DNA of 48,681 bases from NCBI GenBank assembly GCA_964371655.1, contig CAYJOD010000045.1:1-48681 (forward strand), read 5' to 3'. Numbering within the stretch: position 1 is the first letter of the stretch; every line of letters begins with the position of its first letter. Shown here in pieces: positions 34,230 to 42,251 of this stretch. The notes below the pieces were generated by a model that did not search any database, was not told the DNA's origin, and saw only the letters and a list, made by a program, of their open reading frames with translations. The DNA comes from CAZGSN01 sp964371655. GTDB taxonomy: Bacteria > Desulfobacterota > Binatia > HRBIN30. The translations under genes and the position numbers were made by a program.

Positions 34230-35442
34230 GGTCAATCCCCAGCTCGAAAATCCCGAAGATCAGCTGGCGGATGTTATGGCAGATGACCTTCAGCAGGACC
34301 TCGTTTACCTGCGCCGTTCGGTTCTTGCTGCGAACGAAGTCGCCGAACACGCGCTTGATGGCGCTGAATGTACTCTCGACGTTCGAGCGCTGGTGATAGA
34401 CCTTCATGAAGTCGCGGCGATTGTATGAGTACATGTGAAATAGCCGGTCCCACGTGTCGTTGTTGCTGTTCGCAATCGAGTTTTCCTTGAACATGATGAC
34501 CGGCTCGATGCCATTCTCTTCCGCGAAGTCCATGTTGTCGTAGCTCAGGTATGCCTTGTCGCCCATCACGCGCTTGACGTCGAAGCACGACGCCGTTGAG
34601 GCAACGAGCGGGCGGAAGCGGGGAGCGTCGCCGCTGTTTGATTCTGCGACTTCAACGGCCGTGACAACGTTGGTCTTTACGCCGCACATGGCGTGAAGCT
34701 TCAGCCAGTCGTGCTGCATGCGGAGCTGCTTCTCGCCGTACTTTGCCGCCTTCCATTGACCGACGAGCTGCGTTGACGAAAAGCCGGTACTATCGATCGC
34801 GAAATTAGTCTCAACGGCCTTCAGTGGAAGGGCGCTTAAGCGAACCATCTCATAGAGCGCTGGCGTGATCGCTTCTTCATTGAAGAAGTTGATCACGCTG
34901 TTGAAATGCGGAACCTTGGCGACCAAGCCGGAGTCCTGCGCTTCCGTGATGTCGCCGATGAAGCGACGGGTCGAGTTGCCACGGTAGACCTTGAGGCCAA
35001 CAGCGAAGGTCATGTCACCCCAATTGTGGCGCGGACGCCCACGGCCTTGCTCGGGCTGCACGATGCCGTTGCACAACTCGCGATAGAGCTTCATGAACAG
35101 CTCTTTCTCGCGGGTCTGTCCTTCGTTGTAGGCAGCCCAGCTTTGCTGCGCATATGTAACCCGGAATCCCGCCTTCACTGTTTCGCTTCCGTCTACGTTT
35201 AGCTCGCGCTGAATTACGATCTGAACGGCTACTTGATGCTTGCACGGGCGCCCGGTGCTCGCGTGGTGCGAGCACGTGCAGAAGCCGCCGTCTTCGTTCA
35301 AGACGACCGCATACTTGCACTCGGGCATCGTCTGCGAAGGAACCAACCACGAGGCGCCGCGCTTCACCAACCGCGCGGTTGCCGCGATCATAATGCCCTG
35401 CTGCTGACCAACCGAATCGGAGCCGACAAGTATCGTTTCCAT
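34195..35442 (-). CDS. DDE transposase with N-terminal SWIM zinc finger
   Basis: The start is ATG 35442, giving 415 residues. Near the N-terminus is a SWIM zinc finger, FCTCSHHASTGRPCKHQVAV (Cys55, Cys57, Cys67, His69), which is rare in IS transposases. The catalytic RNase H-like domain has ETNFAIDSTGFSSTQLVGQW (Asp217), VKRVMGDKAYLS (Asp295) and YHQRSNVESTFSAIKRVFG (Glu356). These fit the IS4/IS5-IS1182 type of DDE enzymes. The order and spacing are complete, so it may be active. The stop lies 33 bases inside the left end of the element. A longer open frame reaching 35850 has no homology and is not used. Divergent from the ribbon-helix-helix gene. Confidence 0.88.
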   Translation of the reverse strand: METILVGSDSVGQQQGIMIAATARLVKRGASWLVPSQTMPECKYAVVLNEDGGFCTCSHHASTGRPCKHQVAVQIVIQRELNVDGSETVKAGFRVTYAQQSWAAYNEGQTREKELFMKLYRELCNGIVQPEQGRGRPRHNWGDMTFAVGLKVYRGNSTRRFIGDITEAQDSGLVAKVPHFNSVINFFNEEAITPALYEMVRLSALPLKAVETNFAIDSTGFSSTQLVGQWKAAKYGEKQLRMQHDWLKLHAMCGVKTNVVTAVEVAESNSGDAPRFRPLVASTASCFDVKRVMGDKAYLSYDNMDFAEENGIEPVIMFKENSIANSNNDTWDRLFHMYSYNRRDFMKVYHQRSNVESTFSAIKRVFGDFVRSKNRTAQVNEVLLKVICHNIRQLIFGIFELGIDPTFCAEIKVAQ

Positions 35443-35450
35443 GGGTATGC

Positions 35451-35509
35451 TTGTACGTACAAACGTACCCAAAGTCAAGGCTTGATTTCGGGAAAGTTTG
35501 TGCGTACAA
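35451..35509. promoter_or_regulatory. Divergent control region with two palindromic operators
   Basis: The 75-base gap between the transposase and ribbon-helix-helix starts has two near-identical palindromes, TTGTACGTACAA (35451-35462, perfect) and TTGTGCGTACAA (35498-35509, one change), 35 bases apart. GTACAAACGTACC overlaps the first. They are suitable operators for a dimeric ribbon-helix-helix repressor, which would control both the transposase and itself. Confidence 0.7.
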
Positions 35510-35517
35510 GTGACTTC

Positions 35518-35685
35518 ATGAAGAAGAAGCCACGGCCCAAGGTTTCTAAGGATGATCGCTTGGCAATTCGGTTGTCGACGGAGCAAAAGGAGATGATCGA
35601 ACGCAAGGCGGCTGCACGCGGTCTCAGTGCGTCGTCGTTCCTGTTGACGCTCGCGATTGCCGCGCCAGATACCATGCAGGGTTAA
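35518..35685 (+). CDS. Ribbon-helix-helix (CopG/DUF1778-like) regulator
   Basis: A 55-residue protein from ATG 35518. DDRLAIRLSTEQKEMIERKA followed by AARGLSASSFLLTLAI is the strand-helix-helix pattern of MetJ/Arc-type DNA-binding proteins such as the DUF1778 antitoxins. No toxin-like acetyltransferase gene follows, so a toxin-antitoxin role is not supported. Its position, divergent from the transposase over two palindromes, suggests a small repressor that keeps transposition low. It was probably carried along as part of the element. Confidence 0.75.
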   Translation: MKKKPRPKVSKDDRLAIRLSTEQKEMIERKAAARGLSASSFLLTLAIAAPDTMQG

Positions 35686-35874
35686 GCGTGTTCCATTATG
35701 GCGCGCATGGACGCTAGCTAGCGTTGCACTATTCAACTGGAGCAGTCGTTGCATATACACGCTTGTTTGATGATACGCTGCCACCTTGTGAAAACGACGC
35801 AAGCGGAGCTGTGCAACCGGGGCTATCACTTCCGCCTCCCATGGCGCCAATTGTTCGCCACGCGGTGAACCCGA

Positions 35875-36753
35875 ATGCCAAATAGGATACCTGCCAAGAT
35901 GACAAGGACTAGGCGACCACCGGTGGCCAAGATGTCCAGACAGGAAGTCCGGGACTGGATGGCGGTGCTTGATGTCTGGGCACTAGTGGTCGTCGGAGCG
36001 GTGTTTCTTGGATTGGTCCTTGAATTCATTGAGCTAGTTTCAGCGCTCCTGTTTCCGAAAATGCTGACCTTCTCCGAATCCCCAAAGCCGATGGGGATCG
36101 TTGGTAGTTTCCTCGTAACATTCGGGGTACTTGGTGAGTTCGTCGTCCACTTCCTCCACACCAGGGCCGCGAATCGCCTGGATGAAACGACCGATGAGGA
36201 GATTGCGCGGCTGAATGCTGAATCCGACAAGGCCCGAAGTGAGATAGCCTCGGCCAATGCGCGAGCAGCAGAAGCCTCCGCGTTGGCAGAAAGCGAGCGA
36301 TTGAAGCGTGTTGAAATAGAGGAGCGCCGCGCACCTCGTCGAGTGTCGGAGAGCCAATACAACATCATCGTCTCGCGACTGAAGACATTTGGACCCATCA
36401 GAGTCGGTATCGTCGTATCCGCAAAGGATAGCGCTGAGCCGTTCGATTTCGGGGGCTCGCTAGGTACAGCGTTAAGAGCAGCCGGATGGGATACGGCGTT
36501 CGCGACTCGCGTAGACCACACCATTAGGCTTGGAGCCTGGATTGAAATGGCAAAGGAAGCTGATCGACTCGATCGGCGAGCGGCCCCGGAACTGATTGCG
36601 ACGTTGCGGTTCGCGGGAATCGCGGTGGACGACCAGGTGTTTTCACCGCCCGGCGATGGCCGGTTCTCAGAGTCGGAAGACTCACAGAAGGCACTCTCCG
36701 CTCCGATCCGCATCAACATCGGGCTCCATCCGGTTACAGCGAGGGGACTCTGA
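35875..36753 (+). CDS. Membrane-anchored coiled-coil protein, transposon cargo 1
   Basis: A 292-residue protein. Two membrane helices are visible, around VWALVVVGAVFLGLVLEFIE (residues 34-53) and GIVGSFLVTFGVLGEFVVHF (74-93). A charged coiled coil follows (residues 95-155; EEIARLNAESDKARSEIASA, NARAAEASALAESERLKRVE). The C-terminal globular domain starts VSESQYNIIVSRLKTFGPIR and includes GGSLGTALRAAGWDTAF. I recall this plan (helices, AEAN/ERA coiled coil, a 'LTxEQ...L..AGW' domain) from many uncharacterised proteobacterial proteins. The next gene encodes a shorter protein of the same plan. ATGs at 35899 and 35932 are alternative starts. Function unknown; inner membrane with the tail in the cytosol is likely. 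Confidence 0.75.
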   Translation: MPNRIPAKMTRTRRPPVAKMSRQEVRDWMAVLDVWALVVVGAVFLGLVLEFIELVSALLFPKMLTFSESPKPMGIVGSFLVTFGVLGEFVVHFLHTRAANRLDETTDEEIARLNAESDKARSEIASANARAAEASALAESERLKRVEIEERRAPRRVSESQYNIIVSRLKTFGPIRVGIVVSAKDSAEPFDFGGSLGTALRAAGWDTAFATRVDHTIRLGAWIEMAKEADRLDRRAAPELIATLRFAGIAVDDQVFSPPGDGRFSESEDSQKALSAPIRINIGLHPVTARGL

Positions 36754-36894
36754 TTAAGCCCCACCATAATAGCCAGCACGTCTCTCCTTCTCGCTCGTGC
36801 GCCATTTGCGCGGCGCCGCAAACGCCTATGCCTCAGCATCAGCCAAAGGACCGCTAGGCCTACGACAAATCTACGGTGATGGGAGTCATTTACG

Positions 36895-37578
36895 ATGGAT
36901 GCAGAGACCGCGTCATACTGGCTTTCATGGGTCCATCGCGGTGGCACGGTCGCCATGCTTTTGGTTGCCGTTGGTGTCGGGTATGAATTTATCGCCGACA
37001 GATTGGCTGCTCCGCTCAACGTCATAATCGAAAATGCTCGACAATCGGAATTGGAGCGACTTAGAAACTCAACGGCAGAAGCGAACGCACGGGCAGCAGA
37101 AGCGAACCAGAAAGCAGAAGAAGAGAAACTTGCCCGAGTCAAACTAGAAAAGTCGCTTGAAATTAGGTCGCTAACATTGGAGCAGTCCGATGCTCTCGCT
37201 GAAGCGCTAAGCCCGTTCGCAGGCCAGTCGGTACGGCTCATTCGCACAGAAGATACAGCCGAGATTCGCCTTGCGTCTGCCAATATCCAAGCGGTTCTAA
37301 AAAAGGCAAAGGTGCGATCGGATGTCCTGGACATGCGCCGCCAACTGCCGGTATTTGGCATTTGGATCGAGTTGATGCCCCACGCCAACGATGTCGTCGA
37401 GCAGGAAGCGTCCATTTTAGCAACTGGGCTGCGAGATGCGGGCTGGGAAGTCCAAGGGCCATTCAGGTCTAAGCGGGCGATCATCCGCAAGGATTCACCA
37501 GATGAATTGCAATATCCGGACTCAGCGCCACCTATCCAAGTGTCTATCGGATCAAAACGGCACATCGCAGAGGAATGA
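36895..37578 (+). CDS. Membrane-anchored coiled-coil protein, transposon cargo 2 (paralogous plan)
   Basis: A 227-residue protein. It has one clear membrane helix (HRGGTVAMLLVAVGVGYEFI, residues 15-34), a coiled coil (SELERLRNSTAEANARAAEA, NQKAEEEKLARVKLEKSLE) and a C-terminal domain. The latter runs RSLTLEQSDALAEALSPFAG, then ASILATGLRDAGWEVQGPFR, and ends in a strand APPIQVSIGS. Order and motifs parallel cargo 1: coiled coil, 'SLTLEQ', 'LRDAGW', then a closing beta strand with S-I/N-I-G. The two genes are 141 bases apart in the same direction and probably cotranscribed. Paired presence suggests a hetero-oligomer. No enzyme motif is visible. Confidence 0.75.
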   Translation: MDAETASYWLSWVHRGGTVAMLLVAVGVGYEFIADRLAAPLNVIIENARQSELERLRNSTAEANARAAEANQKAEEEKLARVKLEKSLEIRSLTLEQSDALAEALSPFAGQSVRLIRTEDTAEIRLASANIQAVLKKAKVRSDVLDMRRQLPVFGIWIELMPHANDVVEQEASILATGLRDAGWEVQGPFRSKRAIIRKDSPDELQYPDSAPPIQVSIGSKRHIAEE

Positions 37579-37662
37579 TCGTGAAACGCCGCACGGCCAA
37601 TCGACGGAAAGACGCAAAGCAATAGGGAGCACAACAGCCCCCCCGCTAGCATCGGTCCGCTC

Positions 37663-37719
37663 CGACTTTTTGTGCAGACCCCCGACTTTTTGTGCAAGAT
37701 CGACTTTGCGTGCAAAGCC
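37663..37719. repeat. Right end of the transposon: three subterminal motifs and TIR
   Basis: CGACTTTTTGTGCA occurs twice (37663-37676 and 37683-37696) and once as CGACTTTGCGTGCA inside the TIR (37701-37714). These are the inverse of the TGCACAAAAAGTCG motif in the left end. The spacing is about 20 bases, two helical turns, which suits cooperative transposase binding. Confidence 0.75.
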
Positions 37720-37720
37720 G

Positions 37721-37812
37721 CCTGAGCCTGCGCCTCAGCCTTTGCCTTTGCCTTCAGCCTCAGCCGTCGAAAGGAATAGGCAAGGCATAGGCTGAGGAGC
37801 AGGCTGAGGTAG
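37721..37812. repeat. Low-complexity palindrome built on GCCTCAGCCT
   Basis: The left part (CCTGAGCCTGCGCCTCAGCC, TTTGCCTTTGCC) and the right part (AGGCAAGGCATAGGCTGAGG, AGCAGGCTGAGG) are complementary around CGTCGAAAGG. It is directly outside the right end of the transposon and before the MFS gene, so the transposon may have targeted it. Confidence 0.65.
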
Positions 37813-37902
37813 GAGTTGATCTATCCGCGACAATCGGCCACGTTGTCCCATGCCGCCAGCGCACCGCTTGAATTCTGCGACGACACGTTCAAGAAGGACC
37901 GC

Positions 37903-39195
37903 GTGACCGCTCTCTCCCACGGCTACCCCCGTTACGCCATCGGCGTGTTGTTTTGCATAAATCTGGTGAGCCAGCTCGATCGTCACATCTTGGCGGCGCT
38001 GCTGCCATTGATTCAAAGCGACTATGGCGTCAGCGATCAGTGGACGGGATTGCTCGGCGCCTCGTTCATCTGGGTGTTCATGCTCGCCGCATTACCGTTC
38101 GGCCACTGGGCTGACCGCGGTTCACGCACGCGCATCGTTACCGGCGGCCTGGTGACCTGGTCGGTCGCAACTGCAGCCTCGGGTCTGGTCGCGAACTTTG
38201 CCTCACTCTTCGCAACTCGCTCCCTCGTGGGTATCGGCGGAGCCGCTGCCGCCGCCGCGGCACCAAGCCTGATCGCCGACTACTTCCCTGCACAACGACG
38301 GACACGGGCACTGAGCATCTTCTTCGTGGCCGGACCGGTTGGAGCGGGCCTCGGCTTCATTCTCGGCGGCGTCCTCGGCCAGGCGTTGGGCTGGCGCACC
38401 GCTTTCCTGGCAGCAGGTCTTCCTGGACTGCTCCTGACCGGCCTCGCTTGGTCGTTGCGTGAGCCCGCGCGCGGGGGGCACGACGTTTCCACCGACACCG
38501 CCGCCCTATCGTTTCGCAAGGCCCTCGGCCACCTCGTGCGCATCCGCACCTATGTCACCGTTCTCGCGTCGGGAACGCTGGTGATGTTCGCCATCGGCGG
38601 CGTGGCCGTGTGGCTACCCACCTATCTCGTGCGCGCCTATGCGATGTCCGTCAGCGAAGCCGGCACCCTCGCCGGCATCGCGCTGATGGTCGGCGCGTTG
38701 TCGGGAACGATCGCCGGCGGAGCGTTCTCGGATTGGCTTGGCCGCCGCAACCACAATGCCCTGGTACATACGACCGCCGGCACTCTTGCCATCTCCGCGC
38801 TGCTGCTGGCGCTGTTTCTGTGGTCGAGCTCGCGAGCGATGCTGCTGCCGACGATGCTCCTGGTCAACTTCTTCCTGTTCTGCCACATGGGTCCGATCAA
38901 CACCCTGATCGCCAACGTATCGTCGCCCAACGTGCGCGGCGTCGCCGTGTCGCTGCAACTGCTCACCATCCACCTGCTCGGCGATGCGTTCAGCCCAGCC
39001 TTGATCGGTGCGGCAAGCGACACTTTGCAGGCCCGCGGTGTGACCGAAGCGGAGGCGTTGCGTTCGGTGCTTCTCGTCTTCCTGCCAGTGCCGGTACTCA
39101 TGGCGGCGGCATGCGCCTGGGTGGCCGGTTTGTGGGCGCCGGCGGACATGCGCCGCGTCGTCGGCTCACCGAGCTCAGTGGTCAGTGGTCAGTAA
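37903..39195 (+). CDS. MFS transporter (spinster-like)
   Basis: A transporter of about 430 residues with 12 predicted helices. The first contains YAIGVLFCINLVSQLDRHIL, and the loop 2-3 signature is GHWADRGSRTRIVTGG. Later motifs are SLIADYFPAQRRTRALSIFF and GGAFSDWLGRRNHNALVHTT. The first-helix 'NxxxxxDR' pattern and loop sequence resemble the spinster/Spns-like and sugar-phosphate MFS groups. The substrate is not predictable. GTG 37903 with AAGAAGGA upstream is preferred; TTG 37816 would add 29 polar residues. The last codons (SSVVSGQ) come from a tandem repeat that begins inside the gene. Inner membrane. Confidence 0.85.
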   Translation: MTALSHGYPRYAIGVLFCINLVSQLDRHILAALLPLIQSDYGVSDQWTGLLGASFIWVFMLAALPFGHWADRGSRTRIVTGGLVTWSVATAASGLVANFASLFATRSLVGIGGAAAAAAAPSLIADYFPAQRRTRALSIFFVAGPVGAGLGFILGGVLGQALGWRTAFLAAGLPGLLLTGLAWSLREPARGGHDVSTDTAALSFRKALGHLVRIRTYVTVLASGTLVMFAIGGVAVWLPTYLVRAYAMSVSEAGTLAGIALMVGALSGTIAGGAFSDWLGRRNHNALVHTTAGTLAISALLLALFLWSSSRAMLLPTMLLVNFFLFCHMGPINTLIANVSSPNVRGVAVSLQLLTIHLLGDAFSPALIGAASDTLQARGVTEAEALRSVLLVFLPVPVLMAAACAWVAGLWAPADMRRVVGSPSSVVSGQ

Positions 39196-39366
39196 TCAGT
39201 GGTCAGTGATCAGTGGTCGGTGGTCAGTGGTCAGTGGTCAGTGGTCGGTGGTCGGTGGTCGGTGGTCGGTCGACAGCAAACTGAGAACTGAAAACTGAAA
39301 ACTGAAAACTGAACACCGAACACCGAACACCGAACACTGACCCCTGACCCCTGCCCCCTGACCACT
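39178..39366. repeat. Low-complexity tandem and palindromic tract (GGTCAGT / ACTGAAA)
   Basis: About 13 variants of the 7-base unit GTGGTCA run from inside the MFS gene to about 39270. They are followed by ACTGAAAACTGAAAACTGA, AACACCGAACACCG units and CTGACCCCTGACCCCTG. The ACTGA and TGACC units are partly complementary to the first part. It fills the whole space between the convergent MFS and outer-membrane protein genes. Confidence 0.75.
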
Positions 39367-39368
39367 GC

Positions 39369-42251
39369 TCAAAAGATCGTGCCGATGCTGAAGTGTACCT
39401 CACCCACCGATTCGCCGCTGCGGCGGTCGATCTTGACTCCGTAATCGAGCCCAATGGGCCCCACCGGGGTGGCGTAGCGCAAGCCGAGGCCGGCACTCTT
39501 GCGCAGGTCATCGATGAGAATCGGGCGCTCCTGGAGATAGACGCCGCCGGCATCGAAGAAGACGGCGCCTCCAAGCCCGAACGCGATGGGATAGCGCAGC
39601 TCGGTGTTGACGCTCATGACCAAATCGCCCCCCAGCGGATTGCCGCCGACGTCGACGATCCGTCCATTCTTGTCGAAGATGACGGCACCCTTTGGCCCTA
39701 TGCTGTTCTCGGGAAAGCCGCGCACCGTGGTGCGGCCGCCGAGGAAGAAGCGCTCGCGGATCGGCAACACCTCCTCGCTGCGCAAGGTGCGGGCCCAGCC
39801 GAGGCGGGCGGCGTAGACAAAGGTGAATTCGTCGACGATCGGCACGTAGTGACTGTGCTGCGCCACGACCTTGAAGGATGGAACGTCGGTACCGAATTGT
39901 GCCGGTGCGATCTTCAGGCGCAGAGAATCGAAGACGCCGCGTTTGGGATCGAATGGATCGTCACGCCCGTCGTAGACCGCGAACGGACCGGCACCGATGG
40001 TCACCAGGTGTCCCTCGTCGCGTGGATTGAACACCAACACGTCGCGCTTCACGTCGAAGATCCGCGCCGCTTCGGCCTGCACCTCGAACCCCACCGTGAG
40101 ACGGGGCAGGAGCGGACGTTCGATCGCGGGCACGAAGGCGAGACGCTCGATGCTGAACTGATCCACCGAGCGCGTCGCCCGCTGCATGATTACGTTGGCG
40201 CGCACCGCCCAACGGGTATCCGCGAGGCGCGGGTCGACAACACCGAGGTTGCCGAGGTACTCGTCCGGCTGCACTTTAGACGGGTCTAAGTTGAAGTCGC
40301 CGCGCAGGCTGACGCGACGCGCCTGACCTTGAAGGTTGCTGTACCCGACCTCGCCAAAGCCGCGGAAACCGTCGCGGGTGTTGTACCCGAAGCCCCACTG
40401 CAGGCTACCGGGGAAGCGCTCCGACACGTCGACGCCGATTTCCGGCTCCAGCGTGTCCTTGCCATCGGCGGGGCCACCGGCAGCGACCTCAGCGGGGCCG
40501 TCGGCAGGGCCGTCGCTGCGGCCATCGGCGAGCGCGCGCACGCTCACGGTACGAAACAACCCGAGCTTGTAGATGTTGGCCTGCCCGACCAGCAACGCGT
40601 CGGGATCGAGGGGTTCCCCGCGGTGGAACGGGAGCTCGCGCAGGATGACCCGCGCCGCTGTATCAATATTGTTTTGGACGAAGATCGTCCCGATCCGATG
40701 CAATTCCCCCGGTTGCGCTTCGAAGCGGATCGAGGCGCGGCTGTCTGCACCTTGCACGTGCAGACTGACCTTGGCCTCAACCTGCGCGGCCGCGTACCCA
40801 GCTTTGAAAAGAACGCTGGTGAGAACGCGGCGCTCGCTTTCAACGCGGTCCGCATCGAACGGCTGCCCGCGCTGCACGGTGGACTCGGGCAAGGACTCGA
40901 TCCGCTCGAAGCCAACCAGCTCTACCTCGTCGACGCGGGTCTGCACGCCTTCATCGACGACAATGACTACGACGACCGCGCCCGTCGCGGTATCGATCTC
41001 GCGGCGCGCATCCAAGATCTGCGCGTCGAGGAAGCCGAAGCGACGATACTGAAACCACAGGCGCTTCAGATCATCGTCCAGCACGTCGTCGACCAGCACA
41101 CCGGCGTTCCATGGCCACCAGCTCGGCGGCCGCGTTGCCATCGCCGCGCGCAACTGCTCTTCCGACAATACGCGATTGCCCTCAAAACGCACGGCGCCGA
41201 CCCAGCGGCGCTCCCCCTCCTCAATCTGGAATGCCACCCGCCTCGGCGGCCCGGCATCGACGCGCACGCTCACACGCGCCTCATAGAATCCCGCCGTCTG
41301 GTAGGCACGCCGCGCCCGCCGCCCCATCTCGCGCCAAGTGCCGTCGGTGATGATCGGACGATCCACCAGATCCATGAGCTCCAGGATTGCCGCCTCACCG
41401 AAGTAGTGGTTCCCCGAGAAGACCAGATCGAAATGCGGACCGGCGTCGATGTGGACCTCCAAGGTGCCTTCGTGGGCGCCGCTGAGCGCCCACGACGTGT
41501 CGACCTCGGCGTCGTAGAAATAATGGCGGCGCCACACCCGGCGCAGGGTCTTCGCCGCCGCCTGAGCTTCAGGCTTCGAGTAGCGGCTGCCCACGGCGAT
41601 CGACACCGCTTTACGCAGCTCCTCCACCGGGATCTGAATGTCGCCGACGAAGGGCATCGAGGCGATCGTTAGCGGTGTCCCCTCCTCGAGCTCGAAGGTA
41701 AGGTCGACTTCTCCCGGCACCAGCGCTTGCACGTCGGCATGCACTTGGACGGCGGGGAAGCCCTGCTCCGTGTAGTGGTCGATCAGGCGCTGCACCCCAT
41801 ATTCGCGCAAGGCTTCGGTGAGCGGACTGCCCTCCTGCAGACGCACGACGCGGCGCAGGTCACTGTCGGCAAAGGTTTGATTGCCGCGAAAGCGCATCGC
41901 GTTCATCACCACCTTGCGGGTCAAGCCAACCTTGATCGCCACCCCGTCCGGTTGCGGCTCCGCTTCGACCGCAACGCTGGTGAATAATTGGGTGAGTTTG
42001 AGCCGGCGCTCGGCCTCGGAGAGATCCTCGGCACGGAAAGGCTCGCCAACGTGCAGCGGCAGCAGGCGCGTCAAGCCATCGACGTCGATCGGAGCGGCGC
42101 AGACAAAGTCGATCGCCGTGATCGTGCCGTCAATCGTGCCGTCATCGGCCCAAGCGCCAGATCCACACAGCAGGACGAGGAGAACGAGGACCATGATGCG
42201 GGCCGCACTCGCGATCCGCCCGGTCGTGGCGCGCCGTTTTCGCGGCTGCAT
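39369..42251 (-). CDS. BamA/TamA-family outer-membrane assembly protein
   Basis: About 960 residues from ATG 42251. It has a signal peptide (ARIMVLVLLVLLCGSGAWA), then about 550 residues of repeated POTRA-like units. Examples are VMNAMRFRGNQTFADSDLRR, VGAVRFEGNRVLSEEQLRAA and VELVGFERIESLPESTVQRG, each of roughly 80 residues and probably six or seven in all. The last 350 residues form the beta-barrel with the lid-loop motif TTVRGFPENSIGPKG and end in the aromatic residue VGEVHFSIGTIF. Before the barrel there is a Gly/Ala/Asp-rich insertion (DGRSDGPADGPAEVAAGG). It should fold or translocate proteins in the outer membrane, perhaps as a TamA-like paralogue rather than the essential BamA. No tamB, skp or lpx genes are next to it. 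Confidence 0.9.
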   Translation of the reverse strand: MQPRKRRATTGRIASAARIMVLVLLVLLCGSGAWADDGTIDGTITAIDFVCAAPIDVDGLTRLLPLHVGEPFRAEDLSEAERRLKLTQLFTSVAVEAEPQPDGVAIKVGLTRKVVMNAMRFRGNQTFADSDLRRVVRLQEGSPLTEALREYGVQRLIDHYTEQGFPAVQVHADVQALVPGEVDLTFELEEGTPLTIASMPFVGDIQIPVEELRKAVSIAVGSRYSKPEAQAAAKTLRRVWRRHYFYDAEVDTSWALSGAHEGTLEVHIDAGPHFDLVFSGNHYFGEAAILELMDLVDRPIITDGTWREMGRRARRAYQTAGFYEARVSVRVDAGPPRRVAFQIEEGERRWVGAVRFEGNRVLSEEQLRAAMATRPPSWWPWNAGVLVDDVLDDDLKRLWFQYRRFGFLDAQILDARREIDTATGAVVVVIVVDEGVQTRVDEVELVGFERIESLPESTVQRGQPFDADRVESERRVLTSVLFKAGYAAAQVEAKVSLHVQGADSRASIRFEAQPGELHRIGTIFVQNNIDTAARVILRELPFHRGEPLDPDALLVGQANIYKLGLFRTVSVRALADGRSDGPADGPAEVAAGGPADGKDTLEPEIGVDVSERFPGSLQWGFGYNTRDGFRGFGEVGYSNLQGQARRVSLRGDFNLDPSKVQPDEYLGNLGVVDPRLADTRWAVRANVIMQRATRSVDQFSIERLAFVPAIERPLLPRLTVGFEVQAEAARIFDVKRDVLVFNPRDEGHLVTIGAGPFAVYDGRDDPFDPKRGVFDSLRLKIAPAQFGTDVPSFKVVAQHSHYVPIVDEFTFVYAARLGWARTLRSEEVLPIRERFFLGGRTTVRGFPENSIGPKGAVIFDKNGRIVDVGGNPLGGDLVMSVNTELRYPIAFGLGGAVFFDAGGVYLQERPILIDDLRKSAGLGLRYATPVGPIGLDYGVKIDRRSGESVGEVHFSIGTIF

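Larger units (their letters stand above)
34162..37719. mobile_element. Transposon-like element with cargo genes (about 3.56 kb)
   Basis: The ends are GGCTTTGCACATTTAGTC (34162-34179) and, inverted, GGCTTTGCACGCAAAGTC (37719-37702), 14 of 18 matching. A further TCAG/CTGA outside could extend each end by six bases. TGCAC-AAAGTCG motifs are repeated inside both ends. The element holds a DDE transposase gene on the minus strand and, on the plus strand, a ribbon-helix-helix gene and two membrane/coiled-coil genes. The interior is visibly AT-richer than the flanks. I found no clear target-site duplication. The right end abuts a low-complexity palindrome. Confidence 0.78.

Noticed and set aside
35518..35685. 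Ribbon-helix-helix gene considered as a DUF1778 antitoxin of a GNAT toxin pair
   Set aside because: No acetyltransferase or other small toxin gene follows; the next gene is a membrane coiled-coil protein 190 bases away.
35826..37715. A 629-codon open frame on the minus strand across both cargo genes
   Set aside because: It is antisense to two plus-strand genes with clear membrane helices, coiled coils and matching C-terminal domains. Its own translation is Ser/Arg-rich without domain structure, as expected from the complement of a coiled coil.
39178..39366. Tandem repeat tract considered as a CRISPR array
   Set aside because: The units are 7-10 bases, directly adjacent and without unique spacers. 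No cas gene is in the window.
40329..41672. A 447-codon open frame on the plus strand
   Set aside because: It is antisense to the BamA/TamA-type gene and has no signal, membrane or domain pattern.
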